Below, in pieces: positions 61,701 to 64,000 of a stretch of DNA of 64,000 nucleotides. The stretch is taken from the NCBI RefSeq assembly GCF_032062135.1, contig NC_092863.1, forward strand, positions 20,183,754 to 20,247,753, given 5' to 3'. This stretch comes from Pyxicephalus adspersus. Its lineage: Eukaryota > Chordata > Amphibia > Anura > Pyxicephalidae. Both the position numbers and the translations under genes were made by a program. Under the pieces are notes generated by a model, which saw nothing but the letters and a program-made list of their open reading frames with translations, searched no databases and was not told the DNA's origin. How positions within the stretch are numbered: the stretch's first letter is position 1; every line of letters begins with the position of its first letter.

Positions 61701-63847
61701 CATTATATGTTAATGGTGTGCATTATATGGTGATAAGACAAAACCCGAAGGTGCTGGGCGTAACCTTAAAAAATAAAGTAAAATAGAACCCTATGCAGCA
61801 TTATATTTGCTACACATTTGTAGGTGTTTCATATAAGTAATAAGCATTTTCTTTCAGGGAGCCAAGGGAAGTTGTTGATGGAGTCAAGTGTGTAACTTGC
61901 CATTCAGAGTGCATGCCGCAGAATGGATCTCAGACATGCTTTGGTTCGGTCAGTGTTCCATGCATAGTAAATATTTTCTGTATTGCATTGTAAAAAAGTC
62001 CTTACCTAAATGTATGTTTCTTCTAGAATGCAGACCAGTGTGTGTCCTGTGCTCACTACAGAGATGGCACCACATGTGTGAATCAGTGTCCAAGTGGAAA
62101 GAAGATGGACTCCTTTGTGCCTGTTTGGAAATATGCAGACAAGGATGGAGAGTGTCAGCTGTGCCCCGTTAACTGTTCCCATTCGTAAGTGGCACAGACT
62201 TCGGCCTTGTTTAGATGCAAACACCATTTTGACAAAAAATGCATTAAAAACAAAAAATCTGTAACTTGCTAATTCACTTGAACCTTTATTTAAAAGACAA
62301 AAGATTTTCAGTGTTTTCACCAACAATATAAATTCTTTTTGTTAAACATAAACAAAAGTAGAAATTTAAGCTTGCAACACAGACCAAAAAGTTGGGACAT
62401 GGGCAATTTTTACCACTGGGTCACATACTCTTTTCTTTTAATTATATTTCTTTATCATTTGGGACCTGAGAAAATGAATTGTTTCTTCAGTTTCTAAATT
62501 GTTTTTTTTTAACAAATAGAATTAAGTTTTAGGTTTAGGTGAATTACCAAAATACAGATTTTATTGCATTTTTAGAAAGTTCCCCCAACTTTTTTTGGAA
62601 ATGGGAATTGTACATGTAGGGAAGGGAAAGGAATTTTAAATAACTTTGTTTTTTTATGATTATGCAAATGCTTTTCACCTCCTTGAAGTTCCACTTTTAA
62701 AGAATACACAATCAAGCAGGCCATTACTGCAGAAAGGGACAGACTATGTCCCTTTTGCAATTAACCTTCTTACCTGCCTGATCACTTCAGGTATCTGCCA
62801 AAAAGCATGTACAGCTCAGCTTTGGTTGCCGGAATACCCAGCAATCCCAGCTTCCCCAGCATGTGCCAAGAACTACATCATCCTGGCAAAGAAGAAGAAT
62901 ATTTTCAAGAAGTAAAGAACAAGGAAAATGGCTGTGACCTGCGAAGGAATGGGGAGAGGTGAGTAACGTGAGTAAAGGTGTGGGCTAGATGAAAACCCAG
63001 GGTGAGATGAGGTTTTGTTTTATGTACCGTATTTTTCGGACCATTAGACGCTCCGGACTATAGGACGCACCAGGTTTTCCGCACGGGAAAACAAGAAAAA
63101 AAAAATTCATTTGATTCGCAGCCGGGGACCGGCGGGGACACAGGTAAGTAAAAAAATATGCCCCTGTACCTCTGCATTCGGACCATAAGACGCACCCTGA
63201 TTTTCCCCCCACTTTAGGAGGAAAAAAAGTGCGTCTTATGGTCCGAAAAATACGGTAATATTTGACCCCAAAACACTAGTTTTCACACTTTCTTTTGAAG
63301 CTAGGGATAATATTTTTCCTAATATATATTTCCCTTTACCTCCACTCTTTACTTTGAGCTGCATATTTAATACCTTATGTCTTCACTGTGCACACTATTA
63401 TGTATTTTTTTTTTTTTTTTACTTTACACTGCTACTCTTAGTATATGGTGCTGTACATAATATCCTGAACACAATGGTATATTATATACATCACATCAAC
63501 AGTCTTTTTATCCCTGTTGAATACTTTGCACTTGTGAAAGGATTTTTATAAGCGTATTCATCTTTGTGACACAGGTGTGATAAACAAGATGAGAAAGGAT
63601 GCCCTATCATTGTGAACAACAGGTGAGTGGAATCATTGTGGTGTTGAAAAGTTATGTTGTACAATAGGTCTGCAGTTTTGTCTCTTACCTATTTCTTTCA
63701 TTTTTCCACAGTCATATATACATGATAGTGGCAGTGGTGGGCAGCATATTCCTCTTTGTGACAGTTGCAGTTATCCTTGTGCTGATTGTCAAACGCAGAA
63801 AGCATCTGAAAAAGAAGCATACCATGCGGCGCTTTGTTGATAATGAG
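12786..63847 (+). CDS. ERBB2: ERBB2 receptor tyrosine kinase, ectodomain and TM half (17 exons, partial)
   Basis: The coding join is 12786-12852, 48196-48347, 49185-49371, 51034-51168, 52224-52310, 52958-53073, 55134-55275, 55373-55489, 57384-57510, 58149-58222, 59075-59165, 60979-61178, 61268-61400, 61858-61948, 62027-62184, 63575-63622 and 63712-63847. It gives 2061 nt and 687 codons without a stop. Order: signal peptide (1 to about 22), receptor L domain I, cysteine-rich domain II with dimerisation arm, L domain III, cysteine-rich domain IV, one membrane span (about 644-668) and a basic juxtamembrane stretch. Hallmarks favouring ERBB2 over EGFR/ERBB3/ERBB4 are [29 protein letters not shown] and GCKKIFG, plus the divergent PGAP3 neighbour. 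ERBB2 works as the ligand-less partner of other ErbB receptors at the plasma membrane. The kinase domain and C-tail lie beyond the window. Confidence 0.96.
14226..14290 (+). repeat. LINE 3' tail relic
   Basis: GTTGAACTTGATGGACTT, then TTTCAACCTAACCTATTATG and TAACTATGG match the 3' end of a CR1-type retrotransposon common in frogs. Only the tail is recognisable. Confidence 0.5.
15034..15600 (+). pseudogene. LINE 3' end: ORF2 C-terminus plus (AAT)n tail
   Basis: The first frame reads [19 protein letters not shown], then [20 protein letters not shown] and APQLPGM. After a frameshift it continues [22 protein letters not shown]. This is the post-RT region of L2/CR1/Rex1-type elements (HWLP...FK...PYL..L...APxLWNxLP...FK..LK). 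Downstream comes the tail GATTGCAAGCTCTTTGGG..GCAGCGCTGCGTAATATG..GCTATATAAATCCTG and AAT repeats. It is 5'-truncated and frameshifted. Confidence 0.75.
15820..15930 (-). repeat. (AAT)n microsatellite with LINE/SINE tail, minus
   Basis: An ATT run switches to an AAT run, followed by the reverse complement of the common tail: TTTATATAGC, ACATATTACGCAGCGCTGTA, AATAGGG. Confidence 0.75.
17130..17166 (-). repeat. Fragment of CGTTCG-type MITE end
   Basis: AATTATTGCACGTGCGTACGTAGCCTTA matches the terminal sequence of the MITEs at 19333, 25016, 44074 and 46256. Only one end is present. Confidence 0.5.
17319..17347. repeat. Poly-T tract
   Basis: An almost pure T run of about 28 bases. Confidence 0.8.
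17765..17956. mobile_element. 192-bp hAT MITE
   Basis: The ends are CAGGGGTTCCCACGC and TGGGCACCCCTG. The flanks are CCTATGAC (17757-17764) and CCTAAGAC (17957-17964), an 8-bp duplication with one mismatch. CAGGGGT ends and 8-bp duplications are typical of hAT (Charlie-like) elements. Confidence 0.85.
18254..18477. mobile_element. Fold-back MITE (GGGCCTGATTTATTAAAG family), copy 1
   Basis: Inverted ends GGGCCTAATTTATTAAAGC / CTTTAATAAATCTGGCCC. The internal arms TCTCCAAGGCTGGAG.. and CTCCAGTCTTGGGGAGC are also reverse-complementary. Confidence 0.8.
19016..19219. mobile_element. Fold-back MITE, copy 2
   Basis: Same family: CGGCCTGATTTATTAAAGCT at the left and AGCTTTAATAAATCAGGCCC at the right, with CTGGAGAGGATACA inside. 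Confidence 0.85.
19333..19669 (+). mobile_element. MITE, TAAGGCTACGTACACAC family, type B
   Basis: Ends TAAGGCTACGTACACACTTG and ATGTGTGTATGCAGCCTTA. It contains GATATCGG, TCCACGGACGATGGACGA, GTACAGCG and GAAAGATCCTTTCCAACAA. A reverse-orientation relative lies at 46256-46559. Confidence 0.8.
20601..20987. mobile_element. Long palindromic element (two nested inverted repeats)
   Basis: The inner arms 20635-20741 and 20780-20886 are about 107 bp each with only about six mismatches, around a 38-nt loop. Outside them TTTTTTGTGGCAATTACA (about 20607) pairs with TGTAATTGCCACAAAAAA (about 20968). The loop carries CCAGCGCGTTTCGCC (20747-20761). No coding capacity. Confidence 0.85.
22030..22246. mobile_element. 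AAACGC-rich MITE
   Basis: Many AAACGC/GCGTTT words (for example AAAACGCAAATGCGTAAAAA and GCATAAAAACGCAATAGG), ending in ACGTCCGTGTAGACCCAGCC, which resembles the outer ends of other frog MITEs. Boundaries are approximate. Confidence 0.5.
23325..24190. repeat. 40-bp minisatellite, about 17 good units
   Basis: The unit is ATACCCTTAGTACTCGTCTC followed by CTGCACATACTGCATATATC. It occurs about 17 times between 23505 and 24190, with degenerate units further left. The last units are 39 bp because CTCCTGCA becomes CTCTGCA, so on the minus strand they read as an in-frame 13-residue peptide repeat ([13 protein letters not shown]). An 80-bp two-unit variant is duplicated at about 23858-24018. Confidence 0.9.
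24609..24667. repeat. Poly-T tract
   Basis: T runs at 24609-24625 and about 24636-24667 interrupted by ATTCAATTC. Frames rich in Phe over this stretch are artefacts. Confidence 0.9.
25016..25439 (+). mobile_element. CGTTCG-rich MITE, type A, copy 1
   Basis: Ends TAAGGTGCGTACACACTTCC and GAAGTGTGTACGTAGCTTTA. The interior is crowded with ACGAACGA/TCGTTCGT words and the palindrome ACGATCGT. A relative lies at 44074-44493. CpG is unusually frequent for this AT-rich window. Confidence 0.85.
26780..26821. repeat. (GT)n(G)n microsatellite
   Basis: About 14 GT units followed by a G run of roughly 13. Confidence 0.9.
27220..27616. mobile_element. 397-bp hAT element
   Basis: Terminal repeats CAGGGGTGTCAAACTC / GAGTTTCACACCCCTG (15 of 16 matching) and flanks CCCTAAAG (27212-27219) / CACTAAAG (27617-27624), an 8-bp duplication with one mismatch. 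There is no intact transposase frame. Confidence 0.88.
27740..27875 (+). repeat. LINE/SINE 3' tail with (AAT)n
   Basis: TGTCACTGTCTGTCATTTG, GTACAGCGCTGCGTAATGTG, GCGCTATATAAATCCTGTTT and AAT repeats. Confidence 0.8.
28684..28800 (+). repeat. Variant LINE/SINE tail
   Basis: GGACTCTAAGCACCTTCAGG..GGCAGGGATTGGTGAT resembles the GTAAGCTCTTCGGGGCAGGG module of the common tail, followed by a diverged end. Weak assignment. Confidence 0.35.
29147..29183. repeat. (TA)n microsatellite
   Basis: About 17 TA units. Confidence 0.9.
30728..30841. mobile_element. hAT end fragment and poly-C tract
   Basis: CAGGCATGGGCAAACTATGG resembles hAT termini. A short inverted CTTCAGCGG/CCGCTGAAG follows, and then a run of about 15 C. 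The other end is not seen. Confidence 0.45.
31055..31278. mobile_element. Fold-back MITE, copy 3
   Basis: GTGCCTGATTTATGAAAGCT at the left and GATCTTTGACAATCAGGCCC at the right, with CACTTTCATCAGTGAAGCTG and CAGCTTAACTGATGAAAGTG arms inside. Confidence 0.8.
34518..34640 (+). repeat. (AT)n, LINE/SINE tail and (AAT)n
   Basis: An AT run (34518-34535), then CCCTATTTAATGTACAGCCC, GCGTAATATGTTGGCGC, TATATAAATCCTGTTTA, (AAT)n and another AT run. Confidence 0.8.
35131..35833 (+). repeat. Possible solo LTR-like element
   Basis: This GC-richer block has a TG..CA frame (TGTTAGGAGGTGCC to CATCCTACTACA) and runs of CTGACC/CTGCCT/GACCTTG type typical of frog Gypsy LTRs. I could not confirm a target duplication or a second LTR, and no internal genes are present. 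Confidence 0.35.
36720..36850 (+). repeat. Fragment related to the repeat in ERBB2 intron 15
   Basis: GGCAGAAAGGGACAGGTGATGT..TTACCTGCCTGAT matches the block GCAGAAAGGGACAGACTATGT..TTACCTGCCTGAT at about 62731-62781. This suggests that both belong to one interspersed family. Confidence 0.45.
38027..38291. mobile_element. 265-bp hAT MITE with perfect 8-bp target duplication
   Basis: Ends CAGTGTTTGCCAACC and GGTTGGCGACTGCTG. Both flanks are GTTTAAAG (38019-38026 and 38292-38299). The interior is GC-rich with CATAGTGACGTCATGATG. It is related to the copy at 11690-12050. Confidence 0.93.
38433..39161 (-). mobile_element. Non-autonomous hAT element, copy 3
   Basis: Left end CAGCAGTCGCCAACC, right end GGTTAGCGACCTCTG. 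The flanks GTATATTG/GTATAAGG are a weak 8-bp duplication. The minus strand (38700-38473) carries the same frame as copies 1 and 2 ([20 protein letters not shown]). Its start codon is ATT here, so the frame is dead. Confidence 0.8.
42080..42165 (+). repeat. LINE/SINE tail with (AAT)n
   Basis: TTGTACAGCGATGCGTGATA, GGCGCTATATAAATCATG and about 13 AAT units. Confidence 0.8.
42800..43150 (+). pseudogene. LINE 3' end with (AAT)n tail
   Basis: CTGGAATGGTCTTCCTCG, TGTTCCTACTTTCTGCTCAT and AAAGAGCGCTTAAACCCC parallel the LINE 3' region at 15280-15350. The complete tail follows: CTAGATTGTAAGCTCTTCGG, CAGTGCTGCGTAATATG, GCGCTATATAAATCCTG, (AAT)n. Confidence 0.75.
43153..43290 (+). repeat. V-SINE core fragment
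   Basis: CCTGGAGTTTGTATGTTCCC, GTTTGCATGGGTGCCC and TTTCCTCCCACATCC match the central domain of vertebrate V-SINEs. A degenerate tail with AAT repeats follows. Confidence 0.6.
43470..43745 (+). repeat. V-SINE, near full length
   Basis: A tRNA-like head is visible: A box region TTTGCTCAGAGGTTGGG, B box GGTTTGAATCTT. Then comes the V-SINE core CATGGAGTTTGCAGGTTCAC..GTTTGCATGGGTTTCCTCCC, a linker, and the tail GTGCTGCATAATATTTTGGC..CTATAAATACTATGTAATAA. Confidence 0.75.
44074..44493 (+). mobile_element. CGTTCG-rich MITE, type A, copy 2
   Basis: Ends TAAGCTGCATACACACGTCC and CAAGTGTGTACCTAGCTTTA. The interior is collinear with 25016-25439 (GATTGGCCAAAAATCGTTCC, GACGATCGTTCACTATC, CAAACGATTGTATC) but more decayed at CpG sites. 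Confidence 0.8.
45756..46080. mobile_element. Long-TIR element with GGCGAAACG core
   Basis: Arms of about 43 bp: GTACAAGAAGTTCATACACT.. (45756-45798) and ..AGTGTATGAACTTTTTGTAC (46038-46080), with three mismatches. The interior contains CTGAAGAAGCCTTAAGGCG and GGCGAAACGTGCTGG (45902-45916). No coding frame. Confidence 0.8.
46256..46559 (-). mobile_element. MITE type B, reverse copy
   Basis: In reverse it aligns with 19333-19669: GGAAAGGTTCTTTCACGATC, TCGTCTATCGTCCGTGGATC, CCGATATCGGCCCTGAGC, and the end ACGTGTGTACCTAGCCTTA. The left end is degraded. Confidence 0.75.
46641..46658. repeat. Poly-T tract
   Basis: A T run of about 17 bases between two repeats. Confidence 0.8.
47476..48073. repeat. 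Composite repeat ending GGAAACACGG|TA
   Basis: Right end GGTCTTATTTTCAGGGAAACACGG followed by TA. TTATTTTC..GGG modules recur at 47510, 47980 and 48035. The middle has GTGCCCCC/GGGGGCAC-like blocks. TA-flanked GTGTTTCC..GAAAATAAGAC elements are widespread in tetrapods. The boundaries here are uncertain. Confidence 0.4.
48196..48347 (+). CDS. ERBB2: ERBB2 exon 2
   Basis: 152 bp, residues 23-73, start of L domain I ([12 protein letters not shown] ... [12 protein letters not shown]). Acceptor TTTGCAG, donor AAG|GTGAGC, phase 1 to 0. The length equals the human exon as I recall it. Confidence 0.97.
48348..49184 (+). other. ERBB2: ERBB2 intron 2
   Basis: 837 bp, AT-rich. No repeat or gene is recognised. 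Confidence 0.85.
49185..49371 (+). CDS. ERBB2: ERBB2 exon 3
   Basis: 187 bp, residues 74-135 ([14 protein letters not shown] ... [11 protein letters not shown] ... [10 protein letters not shown]), L domain I. Phase 0 to 1. It is 27 bp shorter than human exon 3 because the loop before GLREL is short. Sequon NLT near the end. Confidence 0.96.
49372..51033 (+). other. ERBB2: ERBB2 intron 3
   Basis: 1662 bp. No named repeat or gene is seen. Confidence 0.85.
51034..51168 (+). CDS. ERBB2: ERBB2 exon 4
   Basis: 135 bp, residues 136-180 ([20 protein letters not shown] ... ILWHDI ... GRRK), end of L domain I, with sequon NNT. Phase 1 to 1. The donor T|GTGAGT splits the Cys codon. Same length as in human and EGFR. 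Confidence 0.96.
51169..52223 (+). other. ERBB2: ERBB2 intron 4
   Basis: 1055 bp. It contains a 30-bp tandem duplication (52007-52066, AATCTTATGTAGGCTTTAAC..). Nothing else is seen. Confidence 0.85.
52007..52066. repeat. 30-bp tandem duplication in intron 4
   Basis: Two adjacent copies of AATCTTATGTAGGCTTTAAC plus ATTATMTTAT, differing by one base. Confidence 0.85.
52224..52310 (+). CDS. ERBB2: ERBB2 exon 5
   Basis: 87 bp, residues 181-209 ([20 protein letters not shown] ... GEGEEYCQT), start of cysteine-rich domain II. Phase 1 to 1. It is 18 bp longer than the 69 bp I recall for human ERBB2 and EGFR. The extra TLPSGAN-type loop adds a sequon (NNS). Confidence 0.95.
52311..52957 (+). other. 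ERBB2: ERBB2 intron 5
   Basis: 647 bp. No named repeat or gene is seen. Confidence 0.85.
52958..53073 (+). CDS. ERBB2: ERBB2 exon 6
   Basis: 116 bp, residues 210-248 ([15 protein letters not shown] ... [19 protein letters not shown]), domain II furin-like repeat. Phase 1 to 0. Nine of 39 residues are Cys. Confidence 0.97.
53074..55133 (+). other. ERBB2: ERBB2 intron 6
   Basis: 2060 bp. It has the left half of a fold-back MITE at about 53228-53300 (TTTGGGCTGATTTATTAAAG..). The remainder shows no recognised feature except a T tract near 54515-54532. Confidence 0.85.
53228..53300. mobile_element. Fold-back MITE, left half only (copy 4)
   Basis: GGGCTGATTTATTAAAGTTC, then AGATACACTTTCATCAGTAA. 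The right half is missing. Confidence 0.65.
55134..55275 (+). CDS. ERBB2: ERBB2 exon 7: dimerisation arm
   Basis: 142 bp, residues 249-295 ([47 protein letters not shown]). Sequon NGT. The [20 protein letters not shown] block is the domain II dimerisation arm that makes receptor-receptor contacts in ErbB dimers. Phase 0 to 1. Confidence 0.97.
55373..55489 (+). CDS. ERBB2: ERBB2 exon 8
   Basis: 117 bp, residues 296-334 ([20 protein letters not shown] ... [10 protein letters not shown]), domain II, after a 97-bp intron. Phase 1 to 1, donor AAAG|GTAATC. Confidence 0.96.
55660..55699. repeat. (AT)n microsatellite
   Basis: About 17 AT units in intron 8. Confidence 0.9.
55926..57053. mobile_element. 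1.1-kb TTAA-flanked DNA element
   Basis: Left TTAA (55922-55925) then CCACCTGGGCG. Right CCGGCCAGGTGG then TTAA (57054-57057). The interior carries repeated GTATTGGA/TCCAATAC inverted blocks (about 56310, 56715), a GTGAGAAAAGTTCGGGTTTA block shared with 3615-4011, an AT-rich CACCGAATTA/CCGAATATA stretch and A tracts. No transposase frame. A TTAA target fits piggyBac or Kolobok groups. Confidence 0.78.
57205..57318. mobile_element. Fold-back MITE, central fragment (copy 5)
   Basis: GTGATTCAGCAAACCTTG, TCTGGTCCAGGATTGAAAAC and CCAGGTTTGCTGGATCACC form the centre of the GGGCCTGATTTATTAAAG family without its ends. Confidence 0.65.
57384..57510 (+). CDS. ERBB2: ERBB2 exon 9
   Basis: 127 bp, residues 335-376 ([40 protein letters not shown]). 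End of domain II and start of L domain III. CYGLGM and GCKKIFG are ERBB2-type rather than EGFR-type. Sequon NST. Phase 1 to 2. Confidence 0.97.
57511..58148 (+). other. ERBB2: ERBB2 intron 9
   Basis: 638 bp with an A tract near 57753-57768. Nothing else is seen. Confidence 0.85.
58149..58222 (+). CDS. ERBB2: ERBB2 exon 10
   Basis: 74 bp, residues 377-401 ([24 protein letters not shown]), L domain III, sequon NIT. Phase 2 to 1. Confidence 0.96.
58223..59074 (+). other. ERBB2: ERBB2 intron 10
   Basis: 852 bp, containing a complete fold-back MITE (58381-58574). The rest is AT-rich. Confidence 0.85.
58381..58574. mobile_element. Fold-back MITE, copy 6
   Basis: GGGCCTGATTTATTAAAGCT at the left, GAGCTTTAATAATTCAAACCCC at the right end. 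The internal arms CTCCAAGGCTGGAGAGGATA and CCTCTCCAGCCTTGGAG pair. Confidence 0.88.
59075..59165 (+). CDS. ERBB2: ERBB2 exon 11
   Basis: 91 bp, residues 402-431 ([30 protein letters not shown]), L domain III, sequon NLS. Phase 1 to 2, donor AA|GTAAGT. Confidence 0.97.
59166..60978 (+). other. ERBB2: ERBB2 intron 11
   Basis: 1813 bp: a short (TA)n near 59207-59228, a fold-back MITE (59366-59589), then about 1.4 kb without a named repeat. A hydrophobic open frame near 60076-60492 is judged to be chance. Confidence 0.85.
59366..59589. mobile_element. Fold-back MITE, copy 7
   Basis: GGGCCCTGACTTAATAAAGC at the left, AGCTTTAATAAATCAGGCTG at the right, with CACTTTCATTAATGAAGC and GCTGGATCACCCAACTTCAC inside. 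Confidence 0.85.
60979..61178 (+). CDS. ERBB2: ERBB2 exon 12
   Basis: 200 bp, residues 432-498 ([52 protein letters not shown]), end of L domain III, sequon NLS. Phase 2 to 1. Length as in human. Confidence 0.97.
61268..61400 (+). CDS. ERBB2: ERBB2 exon 13
   Basis: 133 bp, residues 499-542 ([40 protein letters not shown]), start of cysteine-rich domain IV, after an 89-bp intron. Phase 1 to 2. Confidence 0.97.
61401..61857 (+). other. ERBB2: ERBB2 intron 13
   Basis: 457 bp. No feature seen. Confidence 0.85.
61858..61948 (+). CDS. ERBB2: ERBB2 exon 14
   Basis: 91 bp, residues 543-573 ([30 protein letters not shown]), domain IV, sequon NGS. Phase 2 to 0, donor TCG|GTCAGT. Confidence 0.96.
62027..62184 (+). 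CDS. ERBB2: ERBB2 exon 15
   Basis: 158 bp, residues 574-625 ([53 protein letters not shown]), domain IV, after a 78-bp intron. Sequon NCS. Phase 0 to 2. The loop read as DPPF in human ERBB2 and DGPH in EGFR is DGTT here. Confidence 0.96.
62690..62965 (+). repeat. Probable interspersed repeat in intron 15
   Basis: The left block GCAGAAAGGGACAGACTATG..TTACCTGCCTGAT recurs at 36731-36772. A short inverted AAAGGGACA/TGTCCCTTT pair is present. It overlaps the candidate exon, which suggests that segment derives from a mobile element. The boundaries are inferred. Confidence 0.4.
62791..62958 (+). other. Candidate cryptic or alternative ERBB2 exon
   Basis: The segment has a good acceptor (CTTCTTACCTGCCTGATCACTTCAG before 62791) and a consensus donor (GAG|GTGAGTAA after 62958). 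It is 168 bp, divisible by three. Entered in phase 2 from exon 15 it reads open for 56 codons ([20 protein letters not shown], then [20 protein letters not shown]) and leaves in phase 2, so exon 16 stays in frame (..NGE-R-CDKQ). No counterpart in human ERBB2 is known to me. There is no transcript evidence here, and repeat origin is likely. Confidence 0.35.
63027..63255. mobile_element. 229-bp TA-flanked MITE
   Basis: Ends CCGTATTTTTCGGACCATTA and TATGGTCCGAAAAATACGG, both flanked by TA. The internal arms GACGCACC and GGTGCGTC-like blocks also pair. A TA target and this terminal sequence fit Tc1/mariner-type MITEs common in vertebrates. Confidence 0.85.
63575..63622 (+). CDS. ERBB2: ERBB2 exon 16
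   Basis: 48 bp, residues 626-641 ([15 protein letters not shown]), the last extracellular piece, with two cysteines. Phase 2 to 2, so skipping preserves frame. The length equals human exon 16, the exon missing from the ERBB2 delta-16 splice form. Confidence 0.95.
63712..63847 (+). CDS. ERBB2: ERBB2 exon 17: transmembrane and juxtamembrane
   Basis: 136 bp, residues 642-687. Membrane span [20 protein letters not shown] followed by LVLIV (about 644-668), then basic [14 protein letters not shown] and FVDNE. A sequon NNS spans the junction with exon 16. Phase 2 to 0, donor GAG|GTAAAG. The conserved TMRR threonine corresponds to the protein-kinase-C region of ErbB receptors. The kinase exons follow outside the window. 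Confidence 0.97.
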
Positions 63848-64000
63848 GTAAAGGTCATTGTGCCGGCCGACATGTTTTCATGTTTTTTTTAATATCCTTT
63901 TTTTATCCATATTTACCTTGGTTGGTGCAAGCACTGTTGGACAATATCATCCTTATCGTTTAGAAGTTCTCCTTGATTCTAAACCTTCAGAAATTTGGTT
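63848..64000 (+). other. ERBB2: ERBB2 intron 17 (5' part)
   Basis: Begins GTAAAGG and runs off the window. No feature seen. Confidence 0.85.

Larger units (their letters stand above)
62185..63574 (+). other. ERBB2: ERBB2 intron 15
   Basis: 1390 bp. It contains the candidate cryptic exon (62791-62958) inside a probable repeat (about 62690-62965) and a TA-flanked MITE (63027-63255). A T tract sits near 63406-63420. Confidence 0.8.

Noticed and set aside
12786..63847. Assignment as EGFR, ERBB3 or ERBB4
   Set aside because: The PGAP3 neighbour and signature residues ([21 protein letters not shown]) point to ERBB2. EGFR and ERBB4 differ at these sites.

Overview
This is vertebrate nuclear DNA from an amphibian, most likely a neobatrachian (ranoid) frog. 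That reading is inference. It rests on the gene structure, on AT-rich introns packed with small DNA transposons, and on repeat types I associate with frog genomes: elements flanked by TTAA, fold-back elements with ends like GGGCCTGATTTATTAAAG, and LINE/SINE tails ending in (AAT)n. There are no bacterial-style operons, rRNA genes or CRISPR arrays.

Two protein-coding genes are visible, arranged head to head. On the minus strand at the left edge is the first coding exon of PGAP3 (97-262), a GPI-anchor remodelling protein of the Golgi. On the plus strand is the 5' half of ERBB2, a receptor tyrosine kinase of the EGF-receptor family: 17 coding exons from the signal-peptide exon (12786-12852) to the transmembrane exon (63712-63847). 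They encode 687 residues in an unbroken frame. All splice phases agree, and most exon lengths equal those I recall for human ERBB2. The kinase domain and tail lie beyond the right edge. PGAP3-ERBB2 divergent synteny is the mammalian arrangement and supports ERBB2 over its paralogues.

Layout: 1-345 PGAP3 exon 1 and CpG-rich promoter; 346-12540 intergenic DNA with LINE relics, hAT elements and a broken BED-finger transposase; 12541-12852 ERBB2 leader with two six-codon upstream ORFs and the signal-peptide exon; 12853-48195 a 35.3-kb first intron that is mostly repeats (hAT MITEs, fold-back elements, a 40-bp minisatellite, LINE 3' ends, V-SINEs); 48196-63847 exons 2-17 with short introns that also hold MITEs.

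The points most worth following are: a six-codon uORF ending 4 nt before the ERBB2 ATG, the same architecture as mammalian HER2; an unannotated 168-bp, frame-preserving open segment with good splice sites between exons 15 and 16, at the juxtamembrane position; several frog-specific differences in the ERBB2 ectodomain and membrane segment; and a short GGCGAAACG motif that recurs in otherwise different repeats.
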